Origin: Acerihabitans sp015654925
GTDB taxonomy: Bacteria; Pseudomonadota; Gammaproteobacteria; Enterobacterales; Enterobacteriaceae
Reading direction: 5' to 3'
DNA length: 64,000 nt
Assembly (NCBI RefSeq): GCF_047324175.1
Contig: NZ_CP178732.1
Span: forward strand, 4,650,001 to 4,714,000
The notes beneath the pieces were generated by a model that saw only the letters and a list, made by a program, of their open reading frames with translations, was not told the DNA's origin and ran no database searches. Made by a program: the position numbers and the translations under genes. Below, one piece after another: positions 26,195 to 35,027 of the stretch (positions are counted from its first letter, which is position 1; every line of letters begins with the position of its first letter).

Positions 26195-26196
26195 GA

Positions 26197-27279
26197 TTAC
26201 CGTACCTTAAGCGTCGCCAGTCCAATCAGGACCAGCATTAGCGAAATTATCCAAAAGCGCACGATCACGCGCGGTTCCGGCCAGCCTTTCAGTTCGTAAT
26301 GATGATGAATCGGCGCCATGCGGAAAATCCGCTGGCCGCGCAGTTTAAACGAACCCACCTGCAAAATGACCGACATGGTTTCCATGACAAATACCCCGCC
26401 CATGATCACCAGCAGGAACTCCTGGCGCAGCAGGACGGCAATAGTGCCAAGCGCGCCGCCCAGGGCCAGGGAACCGACATCCCCCATAAAAACCTGCGCC
26501 GGATAAGTGTTGAACCAGAGAAACCCCAATCCGGCGCCGACGATGGCGGTACAGACAATCACCAGTTCCCCCGCGAAGCGGATATAGGGAATATGCAGAT
26601 AATTGGCGAAATTCATATTACCGGTGGCCCAGGCCACCAGCGCCAGCCCGGCGGCGACGAACACCGTCGGCATTATCGCCAGGCCGTCCAGCCCGTCGGT
26701 CAGGTTGACCGCGTTGCTGGTGCCGACGATAACAAAATAGGCCAGCAACACGTATAGCAAGCCCAGTTGCGGCATGATGTCTTTGAAAAACGGCACCACC
26801 AGTTGGGTGGCGGGCGTGCCCTTGCCCACCGTGTACATGGTGAACGCCACCGCCAGCGCAATCACCGACTGCCAGAAATACTTCCAACGGGCAATCAGTC
26901 CCTTGGTATCCTTGCGCACCACCTTGCGGTAGTCATCGATAAACCCCACCACGCCGTATCCCAGCAATACGAACAGCACGCACCAGACATACGGGTTGGA
27001 CGGATAGGCCCACATCAGTACCGAAATCGTAATGGATGTGAGGATCATCAGCCCGCCCATGGTGGGGGTGCCGCGTTTGCTGAAATGGGACTCCGGCCCG
27101 TCGCTGCGCACCACCTGGCCGATTTGCAATTTCTGCAACCAGGCGATCATGTGCGGCCCCATCCATAACGAGATAAATAATGCAGTCAACAGACTGACAA
27201 TGGCGCGGAACGTCAAATATGAAAAGACGTTAAAGCCCGAATAAAATTGGACCAAATGTTCGGCCAGCCAGACTAACAT
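26197..27279 (-). CDS. mraY: Phospho-MurNAc-pentapeptide transferase MraY
   Basis: Integral membrane enzyme that moves phospho-MurNAc-pentapeptide onto undecaprenyl phosphate to make lipid I. It has 360 residues, as in E. coli. Ten hydrophobic segments are visible. Catalytic regions are GVVGFIDDYRKVV (Asp pair), NAVNLTDGLDGLA and MAPIHHHYELKGWPEPRV. It overlaps the end of murF by 7 bp. Confidence 0.97.
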   Translation of the reverse strand: MLVWLAEHLVQFYSGFNVFSYLTFRAIVSLLTALFISLWMGPHMIAWLQKLQIGQVVRSDGPESHFSKRGTPTMGGLMILTSITISVLMWAYPSNPYVWCVLFVLLGYGVVGFIDDYRKVVRKDTKGLIARWKYFWQSVIALAVAFTMYTVGKGTPATQLVVPFFKDIMPQLGLLYVLLAYFVIVGTSNAVNLTDGLDGLAIMPTVFVAAGLALVAWATGNMNFANYLHIPYIRFAGELVIVCTAIVGAGLGFLWFNTYPAQVFMGDVGSLALGGALGTIAVLLRQEFLLVIMGGVFVMETMSVILQVGSFKLRGQRIFRMAPIHHHYELKGWPEPRVIVRFWIISLMLVLIGLATLKVR

Positions 27280-28646
27280 GTTGCTTTCTCCTGTAACGCA
27301 TGTACTACCTGCTCCATCGCGGAACTATGTGAACCTTTGACTAATAGGGTAATTACCGCATGCTCAGACAGTAACTGCGTCAGACGGGAAGTCAGCGACG
27401 CCTGATCCTGAAAATGTTCGCCCCGGCCGCTGGCCTCGCCGATAAACCGGCTCAGCGTCCCGACGCTTAATACTTTATCGATGCCCGCCATACGAATGGC
27501 ATCGCCTACCTGGCGGTGGCACTGCACCTCCTCATCCCCCAGTTCCGCCATATCGCCCACCGCCATCACCCGGTAGCCGGGCATCTCGGCCAGCACCTGC
27601 GCGGCGGCGGTCATCGAACCGACATTGGCGTTATAGCTGTCGTCCAATAATAACTTGCCCTCGCCCAGGGTGATGGGGAACAGGCGCCCCGGCACGGCGG
27701 TTAACCGGGACAGACCGCGGCTGACCGCCTCAAGGGTGGCGCCCACCGCCAGCGCCAGTGCGCTGGCCGCCAGGGCGTTGGCCACATTGTGGCGCCCCGG
27801 CAGCGGCAGTCGCACCTGGCATGCGCCCAGCGGCGAATGCAGGGTGAAATCCACCCCGGCATGGGATGAGGCGATATCGCTGGCATAAAAATCCACCGCG
27901 GCGCCTTGCTGCGGCGAGAAACGCCACACGTCTTTATGTTGCAACAGGGTTTGCCAGTGGGGCCAGTCGTGGCTATCGGCATTGATAATGGCGCGGCCGT
28001 GCGGCGGCAGGCTGCCGAAAATCTCGCCTTTGGCCTGGGCCACGCCGCTCAGCGAACCGAACCCGGCCAGATGGGCGGCGGAGAGATTGTTGACCAGCGC
28101 CGCTTCCGGGCGCACGAGATCGGTCGTATAGGCAATCTCGCCGATATGATTGGCGCCGAGCTCGATAACCGCGAAATCATCCGCGGGCGTCAGTCTCAAC
28201 AGCGTGAGCGGCACGCCGATATCATTATTAAAGTTACCGTCGGTATACAGCACCTGACCGCACTGGCGCAGAATGGCGGCGGTCATTTCCTTGACCGAGG
28301 TTTTACCCGAGGAGCCGGTGAGCGCCACTACCCTGGCGGGCACCTGTAGGCGCACCCAGGCGGCGAGCAGCCCCAGGGCGCGGCGGGTATCGGCCACCAG
28401 CAGCTGCGGCGCATCCACCGGTAAGCGCTTACTTACCAATAGCGCCGCGGCGCCCGCGCTCACCGCCCGATGGGCGAAATCATGGGCGTCGAAGTTCTCC
28501 CCGATCAGCGCGATGAACAGGCAGGCTTCGCCGATGGCGCGCGAATCGGTGGACACGGCGCCCACGGTGGTATCAAGGGCGGTGCGCGCGCCGATGAATT
28601 CGGCGTTGAGCAGCGGAGCGAGGTCGCGCAGGGATACGCTAATCAT
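27273..28646 (-). CDS. murF: UDP-MurNAc-tripeptide--D-alanyl-D-alanine ligase MurF
   Basis: Adds the D-Ala-D-Ala dipeptide to the UDP-MurNAc tripeptide. It has 457 residues against 452. It has ATP loop LTGSSGKTSVKEMTAA, then FNNDIGVPLTLLRL, ELGANHIGEI and DDSYNANVGSMTAAAQVL. Its dipeptide substrate is made by Ddl, whose local gene ddlB has been lost from this cluster, so MurF depends on a ligase encoded elsewhere. It overlaps murE by 4 bp. Confidence 0.97.
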   Translation of the reverse strand: MISVSLRDLAPLLNAEFIGARTALDTTVGAVSTDSRAIGEACLFIALIGENFDAHDFAHRAVSAGAAALLVSKRLPVDAPQLLVADTRRALGLLAAWVRLQVPARVVALTGSSGKTSVKEMTAAILRQCGQVLYTDGNFNNDIGVPLTLLRLTPADDFAVIELGANHIGEIAYTTDLVRPEAALVNNLSAAHLAGFGSLSGVAQAKGEIFGSLPPHGRAIINADSHDWPHWQTLLQHKDVWRFSPQQGAAVDFYASDIASSHAGVDFTLHSPLGACQVRLPLPGRHNVANALAASALALAVGATLEAVSRGLSRLTAVPGRLFPITLGEGKLLLDDSYNANVGSMTAAAQVLAEMPGYRVMAVGDMAELGDEEVQCHRQVGDAIRMAGIDKVLSVGTLSRFIGEASGRGEHFQDQASLTSRLTQLLSEHAVITLLVKGSHSSAMEQVVHALQEKATC

Positions 28647-30130
28647 GCGATGGCCCCCAGCAAGCGCGCCACGGTAGTGCGATCGGAGTAATCCAGCCGC
28701 CGCTGGCCGATCAGTTGGTAATCCTCATGGCCTTTACCGGCCACCAGCACCACATCCTGTTCCCCGGCCTGCATAATCGCGCTGGTGACCGCTTCGGCCC
28801 GGCCCGGGATGACCGTGGCCCCGCCCGCATTCAGCAAACCCGCCAGGATATCATCAATAATCGCCATCGGCGCTTCGCCGCGCGGATTGTCATCGGTAAT
28901 CACCACCCGGTCGGCGTACTGCTCGGCAATGCCGCCCATCAGCGGGCGCTTGCCTTTATCCCGATCGCCGCCGCAGCCGAACACGCACCACAGTTTGCCA
29001 TGGCAGTGCAGACGCGCCGCCGCCAGCGCTTTTTCCAGCGCATCCGGCGTATGGGCATAATCCACCACGACGGTAGGCTTGCCGGGCGCATGGAAAACTT
29101 CCATGCGCCCGCATACCGATTGCAGCATGCCGGCGGTCCGCGTCAGGGTTTCCAGAGGATAGTCCAGCGCCAGCAGCGTGCCGAGGGCCAGCAAGAGATT
29201 GCTGACGTTGAACTCGCCGATCAGGCGGCTTTTAATCCGCCCCGGGCCCCAGCTGGAATCGAAATGGATATCCACGCCGGTATTATGATATTGCACGTCG
29301 CCGGCCAGCAGCCAGCGGGCGGGCCGGGGTTGCGGCAGGCGGCCGTTCATGGCCACCGCCACCGCGTCCGGCAACCGGGCCAGCCAGCGCTGGCCCACCG
29401 CGTCATCGGCGTTGATAATGCGCTGTCCGACCTTGTCATCGGCGAATAATTGCCACTTCGCGGCTTCGTAATGCGCCATGTCTCCGTGGTAATCGAGGTG
29501 ATCGCGGCTCAGGTTGGTGAAGGCGGCGGCGGCGAAATGCAAATCAGCCACCCGATGCTGCACCAGGCCGTGGGACGAGACTTCCATGGCGGCGAACGTC
29601 GCCCCCTGGCCCTGCAAGTGATGCAGCATCTGCTGGATATCGATGGCCGAGCCGGTGGTATTCTCCGCCGCGATGATTTGGCCGAACAGGCCGTTGCCCA
29701 CGGTACCCATCACGGCGCTGGTTTCGCCCAGCAACTGCGTCCACTGCGCCAGCAGATGGGCCGTGGTGGTCTTGCCGTTGGTGCCGGTCACGCCAACCAG
29801 CCGCAGCGCCTGGGAGGGCTGATGGTAAAAACGGCCGGCCAGGGCCGACAGGCGCTGATTAAGCCCGCTAAGATAAATTACCGGGACGCCGTGCAGTTCG
29901 CGCAGCTCGCCGTCCCGCGCCTCGCCGTCCGCTTCGGCCACCACGGCGGCCACACCTTGCGCAATAGCCTGGGGAATATAGCTGCGCCCGTCTGCTTTAT
30001 GGCCGGCGATAGCCACGAACAGATCGCCGGCGGCCGCGGTGCGGCTGTCAAGCGTCATGTCCCGAAGTCTCAGCTCCGGCGCCGAAGGCACCCAGGGAGC
30101 GAGCAATTCGCGCAAATTAAGATCGGTCAC
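28643..30130 (-). CDS. murE: UDP-MurNAc-L-Ala-D-Glu--meso-diaminopimelate ligase MurE
   Basis: Adds meso-diaminopimelate to the growing peptide stem. It has 495 residues as in E. coli, starting with GTG at 30130. The ATP loop is GVTGTNGKTTTAHLL, followed by MEVSSHGLVQHRV and NLSRDHLDYHGDM. The DNPR motif (VITDDNPRGEAP) that selects meso-DAP is present, fitting Gram-negative peptidoglycan. The start lies 14 bp inside the ftsI 3' end. Confidence 0.97.
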   Translation of the reverse strand: MTDLNLRELLAPWVPSAPELRLRDMTLDSRTAAAGDLFVAIAGHKADGRSYIPQAIAQGVAAVVAEADGEARDGELRELHGVPVIYLSGLNQRLSALAGRFYHQPSQALRLVGVTGTNGKTTTAHLLAQWTQLLGETSAVMGTVGNGLFGQIIAAENTTGSAIDIQQMLHHLQGQGATFAAMEVSSHGLVQHRVADLHFAAAAFTNLSRDHLDYHGDMAHYEAAKWQLFADDKVGQRIINADDAVGQRWLARLPDAVAVAMNGRLPQPRPARWLLAGDVQYHNTGVDIHFDSSWGPGRIKSRLIGEFNVSNLLLALGTLLALDYPLETLTRTAGMLQSVCGRMEVFHAPGKPTVVVDYAHTPDALEKALAAARLHCHGKLWCVFGCGGDRDKGKRPLMGGIAEQYADRVVITDDNPRGEAPMAIIDDILAGLLNAGGATVIPGRAEAVTSAIMQAGEQDVVLVAGKGHEDYQLIGQRRLDYSDRTTVARLLGAIA

Positions 30131-31880
30131 CTGATCCCTCTTTTAATTTAATAGCCATGTCATTGTTATCTCCGGTGGGAAGTGCATCCGGTTCCACGTT
30201 CATTGTGCGCAATACGCCGCCCATAATGGCGCCAAACACCGGTGCTGAAACCGCACCGCCGTAATACTTGCCGGCCTGCGGGTCGTTGATGACCACGACC
30301 AGGGCAAACCGGGGCTGGCTGGCCGGCGCGACGCCGGCGGTATAGGCGATGTATTTGTTGATATATTGGCCGTCGGGCCCGACTTTTTTGGCCGTGCCCG
30401 TTTTAATGGCGATACGATAACCTTTGATGGCCGCCTTGGTGCCGCCGCCGCCGGGCAGCGCGACGCTTTCCATCATATGCACCACGGTGCGCACCAGCGG
30501 TTCTGGGAATACGCGCTCGCCCGCCACCGGCGGGTCGACTTTGGTTATCGACAGCGGGCGCAGAATGCCCAGGCTGCCCACCGTTGCATAGACACGCGCT
30601 AACTGTAACGGCGTTACCATTAGCCCGTAGCCGAAAGAGAAGGTGGCCCTCTCTATGTCAGACCACCGTTGTTTATGGGGAAATAAGCCACTGCTTTCTC
30701 CGACCAACCCCAAATTGGTCGCTTTACCCAAACCGAAACGCGAGTAAGTATCTACCAGCGCCGAGGAGGGCATCGCTAACGCCAGCTTGGATACGCCGAC
30801 GTTACTCGATTTTTGCAAAACCCCGGTGAGGGTCAGCTCGGAATAGCGGGCCACGTCTTTGATTTCATGGCCGTTAATATAATAAGGCACGGTGTTGAGC
30901 ACGCTATTTTCTTTAATCACGCCGCGCTGCAGCGCGGTCATGACCACCATCGGCTTCACGGTGGAACCCGGTTCGAAAATATCGGTAATGGCGCGGTTGC
31001 GCATCACATCTTTGGTGATGCCCAGCTTGTTGTTCGGGTTGTAGGAGGGACTGTTGGCCATGGCCAGCACTTCGCCGGTATTCACATCCACCAGTACGGC
31101 GGTGCCGGACTCCGCTTTATTAAACGCCACCGCATTGTTCAGTTCGCGATAAACCAGCGCCTGCAGCCGTTCGTCAATGCTCAGCACCAGGTTATGCGCC
31201 GCCTGGCTGTCCACGGTGGAGATATCTTCGATCACCCGCCCGAAGCGGTCCTTGCGCACCGTCCGCTCGCCGGGCTGGCCGGTAAGCCAGCGGTCAAAGC
31301 TTTTTTCCACCCCTTCGACCCCCTTGCTGTCGATATCGGTCACGCCGATAAGATGGGAGGTAACCTGGCCGGCGGGATAGTAGCGCCTGGATTCCTGGCG
31401 CAGATAGATGCCCGGCAGCTTAAGCTTATGGATGTAATCGCCAATCGCCGGATTCACCTGGCGCGCCAGATAAACAAAACGTCCTTTGGGATTGGCATTG
31501 ATGCGCGTGGATAACTGATCGAGGGGGATGGACAATGCGTCGGACAACGCTTTCCAGCGGCTGTCCACGGAGATGCCGCCGTGCTCGTTAAGCTCTTTCG
31601 GGTCGGCCCAGACGGCATTTACCGGCACGCTGACCGCCAGCGGGCGGCCAGCCCTGTCGCTTATCATGCCGCGCGCGGTAGGCACTTCCTGCACGCGCAG
31701 CGAGCGCATATCCCCTTCGCGCACCAGCATGTCCGGATTAATCACCTGCAGATAACCGACCCGGAATACCAGGCCCAGCAACGCCAGTAAAATACAGCCG
31801 CACAACAACGCAAAACGCCAGCTGACAAAGCTGGCCTGATCTACATAGCGTTTCAATTTTATCGCTCGCGCGGCTTTCAT
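30117..31880 (-). CDS. ftsI: Septal transpeptidase FtsI (PBP3)
   Basis: Class B penicillin-binding protein that crosslinks septal peptidoglycan. It has 587 residues against 588. A short cytoplasmic N-terminus is followed by one membrane helix (FALLCGCILLALLGLVFRVG), a pedestal domain and the transpeptidase domain. Active-site motifs are STVKPM (nucleophilic Ser near residue 307), SSNVGVSKLA and KTGTAKK. It follows ftsL with a 25-bp gap. Confidence 0.97.
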   Translation of the reverse strand: MKAARAIKLKRYVDQASFVSWRFALLCGCILLALLGLVFRVGYLQVINPDMLVREGDMRSLRVQEVPTARGMISDRAGRPLAVSVPVNAVWADPKELNEHGGISVDSRWKALSDALSIPLDQLSTRINANPKGRFVYLARQVNPAIGDYIHKLKLPGIYLRQESRRYYPAGQVTSHLIGVTDIDSKGVEGVEKSFDRWLTGQPGERTVRKDRFGRVIEDISTVDSQAAHNLVLSIDERLQALVYRELNNAVAFNKAESGTAVLVDVNTGEVLAMANSPSYNPNNKLGITKDVMRNRAITDIFEPGSTVKPMVVMTALQRGVIKENSVLNTVPYYINGHEIKDVARYSELTLTGVLQKSSNVGVSKLALAMPSSALVDTYSRFGLGKATNLGLVGESSGLFPHKQRWSDIERATFSFGYGLMVTPLQLARVYATVGSLGILRPLSITKVDPPVAGERVFPEPLVRTVVHMMESVALPGGGGTKAAIKGYRIAIKTGTAKKVGPDGQYINKYIAYTAGVAPASQPRFALVVVINDPQAGKYYGGAVSAPVFGAIMGGVLRTMNVEPDALPTGDNNDMAIKLKEGSGDRS

Positions 31881-31905
31881 CTAATTTTTATGTTTTCCGT
31901 TGGCG

Positions 31906-32226
31906 TTAAGGTTGAACCACAATATTTTCCTGTGAAGGATCGACGTGTTGCATCATTAATTTTTCGGTAGCGAAGCGCTCTACGCGGCTGTGATCGCCGA
32001 GCGCATTTTCTTCCAGGATCAGGTTGCGCCATTCGATATCAAGCGCATCGCGTTCTAATACCAGTTGCTCGCGCTGGGCGGTCAGGCGCCGCGTTTCATG
32101 CGTGGTCGTCACCACCAGAATCGCCGACACCAGCACGGCGATCAGCAAAATCACCGGTATCTTGCCTTTGCGCAGCAGGTCGCCGCCGATCACGCCGACC
32201 AGTCCGTGGCGTTCGTTGCCCATCAT
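31906..32226 (-). CDS. ftsL: Cell division protein FtsL
   Basis: Small bitopic divisome protein that pairs with FtsB and FtsQ. It has 106 residues; E. coli has 121, the extra residues lying before the conserved region. One transmembrane helix (IPVILLIAVLVSAILVVTT) is followed by a periplasmic coiled coil and the strongly conserved DIEWRNLILEENALGDHSR. Two adjacent ATGs (32226 and 32223) are possible starts; the first overlaps the rsmH stop. Confidence 0.94.
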   Translation of the reverse strand: MMGNERHGLVGVIGGDLLRKGKIPVILLIAVLVSAILVVTTTHETRRLTAQREQLVLERDALDIEWRNLILEENALGDHSRVERFATEKLMMQHVDPSQENIVVQP

Positions 32227-33167
32227 AGCGGCAGCTTCTCGGCAAAACGTAAAACCGAACTGCGGGCGCGAGGGTTTTCCGCCACCTCGTCTTCGGAGGG
32301 CTGCATTTTCCCCACCGGTTTAAGCTGGGCCTTGCCGCCCTGCTCGGCGATTTGCGCTTCGGTGAGCGGCATGCGCGCCGGCACCCGGGGGCCGCGGCTA
32401 TGGTCGCGGATAAAACGTTTGACCAGCCGGTCTTCCAGCGAGTGAAAGCTGATCACCGACAGGCGGCCGCCGGGTGCCAGCACGCCCAGCGCGCCGTCGA
32501 GGGCGCGCTCCAGCTCTTCGAGCTCGCTATTGATATAAATCCGGATCGCCTGAAAACTGCGGGTGGCCGGATGCTTGTGCTTCTCGCGAAACGGGCTGGC
32601 GTTGACGATAAGCTCGGCCAATTCATGGGTGCGGGTCATCGGCGCCTGCTGGTTTTTTTCCACGATGGCCTGGGCGATGCGCTTGGCGAACCGTTCTTCG
32701 CCAAAGGTCTTCAACACCCAGGCAATATCGTCGGCATCCGCCTTGGCCAGCCATTCGGCCGCGGACAGGCCGCGGGTGGTATCCATGCGCATATCCAGCG
32801 GGCCGTCGCGCATAAAAGAAAATCCGCGTTCCGGATCGTCGAGCTGCGGCGATGAGACGCCCAAATCCAGCAGGATGCCGTCGATACGGCCGTTGAGCTC
32901 GCGCTCGTCCATATACTCCGCCATGGCGGAAAACGGGCCGTGGATGATGCTGAAACGGGGATCGTCGATCGCCCGTGCGGCTTCAATGGCTTGTGGATCG
33001 CGATCAATAGCCAGCAGCCGTCCCTCCGCCCCCAATTGAGACAGAATGAGACGTGAATGACCACCGCGCCCAAACGTGCCGTCAATGTAAGTGCCATTGG
33101 GGCGCAGGTTCAGGCCGTTTACCGCTTCGTCCAGCAAGACGGTGGTATGTTGATAAGTTTCTGCCAT
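32223..33167 (-). CDS. rsmH: 16S rRNA C1402 N4-methyltransferase RsmH
   Basis: SAM-dependent methyltransferase (formerly MraW) acting on C1402 of 16S rRNA. It has 314 residues against 313. It opens MAETYQHTTVLLDEAVNGL and has the SAM loop YIDGTFGRGGHSRLIL, LLDLGVSSPQLDDPERGFSF, and ISFHSLEDRLVKRF towards the C-terminus. It follows mraZ by 2 bp. Confidence 0.97.
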   Translation of the reverse strand: MAETYQHTTVLLDEAVNGLNLRPNGTYIDGTFGRGGHSRLILSQLGAEGRLLAIDRDPQAIEAARAIDDPRFSIIHGPFSAMAEYMDERELNGRIDGILLDLGVSSPQLDDPERGFSFMRDGPLDMRMDTTRGLSAAEWLAKADADDIAWVLKTFGEERFAKRIAQAIVEKNQQAPMTRTHELAELIVNASPFREKHKHPATRSFQAIRIYINSELEELERALDGALGVLAPGGRLSVISFHSLEDRLVKRFIRDHSRGPRVPARMPLTEAQIAEQGGKAQLKPVGKMQPSEDEVAENPRARSSVLRFAEKLPL

Positions 33168-33169
33168 AG

Positions 33170-33628
33170 CTATAGTGACAAGTCTTGTAGTCGCACAGAC
33201 AGTGGTTCCTGTGCCGACAATTCAGCGTCTATATCGTCCTTGACTTGTTGATACCAGGTCTGTTCATCCCACAACTCAAATTTATTGAATTGTCCAACCA
33301 GCATCACTTCTTTGGTAAGTCCGGCGTGGAGCCGTAAGGTCTGCGCGATCAGTAGCCGGCCGGCGCCATCCATCTGACATTCGCTGGCATGGCCCAATAA
33401 CAGGCGCTGAACGCGGCGTTCAGCAGGATTCATGCTAGACAGACGGGACAGTTTCTGTTCGATGATTTCCCATTCAGGCAATGGGTAAAGCAACAGGCAT
33501 GATTGGTGGAGGTCAATGGTACAGACCATTAACCCTTCCGTTTCCTCGATCAGCTTTTCCCTGTAGCGGGTCGGCACGGCAAGCCTGCCTTTGCTGTCGA
33601 GATTTACCAACGTAGCCCCACGGAACAT
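33170..33628 (-). CDS. mraZ: Transcriptional regulator MraZ
   Basis: AbrB-like DNA-binding protein that represses its own division and cell-wall operon by binding TGGG repeats. It has 152 residues, equal to E. coli, from ATG at 33628 (MFRGATLVNLDSKGRLAVPT). Two SpoVT/AbrB half-domains are seen, the first at residues 5-50 and the second around 75-125 (ASECQMDGAGRLLIAQTLR). The frame is open 15 codons further upstream but that part overlaps the operator. It is the first gene of the mra/mur/fts cluster. Confidence 0.96.
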   Translation of the reverse strand: MFRGATLVNLDSKGRLAVPTRYREKLIEETEGLMVCTIDLHQSCLLLYPLPEWEIIEQKLSRLSSMNPAERRVQRLLLGHASECQMDGAGRLLIAQTLRLHAGLTKEVMLVGQFNKFELWDEQTWYQQVKDDIDAELSAQEPLSVRLQDLSL

Positions 33629-33657
33629 AGGTCGATTTACCCCCGAAAAACCCTTTT

Positions 33658-33720
33658 CACCACTAAACCCCACTTATTCCCACGCAAAAGAGTGTACGAA
33701 TGGTATTAAAACATTGTCAA
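33658..33720 (-). promoter_or_regulatory. mraZ promoter and MraZ operator
   Basis: Read on the minus strand, TTGACA (33715-33720) and TACACT (33691-33696) are 18 bp apart and look like the Pmra promoter. Just downstream are three direct repeats TGGGA, TGGGG and TGGTG, each separated by 5 nt (within 33658-33684), the known MraZ box arrangement. The cluster is therefore probably autoregulated by MraZ. Confidence 0.85.
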
Positions 33721-34405
33721 GCAACTAACGAGGAAGAATGGGATTATTTGCGCATGGATTAAGAAACTCGGGGGGGAATAAGTTGTAGATGGATAAAAAA
33801 GTATACAAATAACATCATGATATTCATAAATGTGGTGTTTTGATTAAAATTTAGCAAATTTTTGATATTAGCCGAAACCGGCTTCGGAAAGAGGCCGCGC
33901 GCGTTGCATACATGATTATACGCCTAGTGCCGTGCGGCTCTCAATCGCCATGTGCGCGCGATCGGCGGAGGTTTTGTTCCTGCACGAGTTTTTTTTAAAC
34001 GGCCCGCCATAACGCAAATCAACATTGCCGCTGAAATATAATCATCGTGGCGGGTAATAAAATTTACCTCCGCTTTTATTTACCGATGCAACTGGCGATT
34101 TTCTCTGCAATTAAAAATGCGAATGTCCAGCGTAATTAGCCAATCCGGAATATTCCTAGTCATTACTAAAAGCAGGGTAATAGCTGAATTATCATTTCAT
34201 CCTCCATAAGCATCGCCGTGACGGCGGCCAGCGTTTTTTATCTCATCCTAAATCAATTTATTGATTTTTAATGAATTAATCGTTTCAACCCTATGAAATA
34301 GCCCAACCAGCGGCCGTAGATAATTTTTTAAGCACAACGCGCTGAATACATCTTTAAAATAAAAACTATTCGCTAGTTAACTCCTAACAGGCAGTGATGT
34401 ACTCT
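33721..34405. other. Gene-poor A/T-rich spacer between mraZ and alaE
   Basis: About 700 bp that is clearly richer in A/T than the flanking genes. No reading frame with a plausible start, ribosome binding site and codon use was found on either strand, and no tRNA or rRNA-like sequence was recognised. In E. coli the mraZ-cra gap has no such insertion, so this stretch and alaE look like an inserted block. Confidence 0.5.
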
Positions 34406-34458
34406 ATGCACCATATAATATGCGTCATAAAACACTATGCAGTATGCATTAATTGCAT
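34406..34458 (+). promoter_or_regulatory. alaE promoter region with repeated ATGCA half-sites
   Basis: TATAAT at 34414-34419 is a perfect -10 hexamer for alaE. Around and after it are five ATGCA/TGCAT-type half-sites (34406-34410, 34420-34424 as ATGCG, 34437-34441, 34444-34449, 34454-34458 inverted). E. coli alaE is controlled by Lrp, but these repeats do not clearly match an Lrp site. The binding protein is unknown. Confidence 0.4.
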
Positions 34459-34504
34459 CACCTAAGCATTTTTACCCTGTACCGTTCTGATGGAGTTACC
34501 CGTT

Positions 34505-34948
34505 ATGTTTTCGCGCTCGTCCCGTTTACGCATGGCCGCGGCTGACACATTTGCATTGGTGGTATATTGTTTTATCGCGGGGATGGCGATCGAGATTTTC
34601 ATGTCCGGCATGACCCTGCAACAGTCCTTATCTTCGCGCCTGCTGGCGGTACCGGTGAATATCGCCATCGCCTGGCCGTTCGGCCTGTATCGCGACGCGG
34701 TGCTGCGCCTGGCGCGCCGCCGCGGGCCGGATCAATTCTGGACGCGCAATATCGCCGACTTGCTGGCGTATGTCAGCTTCCAGTCCCCGGTTTATGTGTT
34801 TATCCTGCTGGCGGTTGGCGCGGATGGGCATCAAATCATTACCGCGGTGACATCCAATGCGATTGGTTCGATGATCCTGGGCGTGGTGTACGGCTACTTC
34901 CTGGAGTATTGCCGCCGGTTGTTCCACGTGGCGGGCTACGTTAACTAG
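34505..34948 (+). CDS. alaE: L-alanine exporter AlaE
   Basis: Small inner-membrane protein that exports L-alanine. It has 147 residues against 149 in E. coli. It has four hydrophobic segments and the conserved stretches RMAAADTFALVVYC, SRLLAVPVNIAIAWPFGLYR, AYVSFQSPVYVFILL and VYGYFLEYCRRLF. The start at 34505 was chosen for its spacing from TGGAG and its match to E. coli; an ATG five codons upstream overlaps that site. In E. coli this gene is far from mraZ, so its location here is a lineage difference. Confidence 0.93.
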   Translation: MFSRSSRLRMAAADTFALVVYCFIAGMAIEIFMSGMTLQQSLSSRLLAVPVNIAIAWPFGLYRDAVLRLARRRGPDQFWTRNIADLLAYVSFQSPVYVFILLAVGADGHQIITAVTSNAIGSMILGVVYGYFLEYCRRLFHVAGYVN

Positions 34949-34980
34949 CATTGCAGTATCGGCGCTAAATGAAAGGACAC

Positions 34981-35011
34981 AGGCCCGGTGGTGAATACGC
35001 CCACCGGGCCT
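34981..35011. terminator. Hairpin between convergent alaE and cra
   Basis: AGGCCCGGTGG at 34981-34991 pairs perfectly with CCACCGGGCCT at 35001-35011 across a 9-nt loop. It sits between the ends of alaE and cra and could stop transcription from both sides, though there is no T-run. Confidence 0.55.
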
Positions 35012-35027
35012 CTGCCATTCAGGGCCC

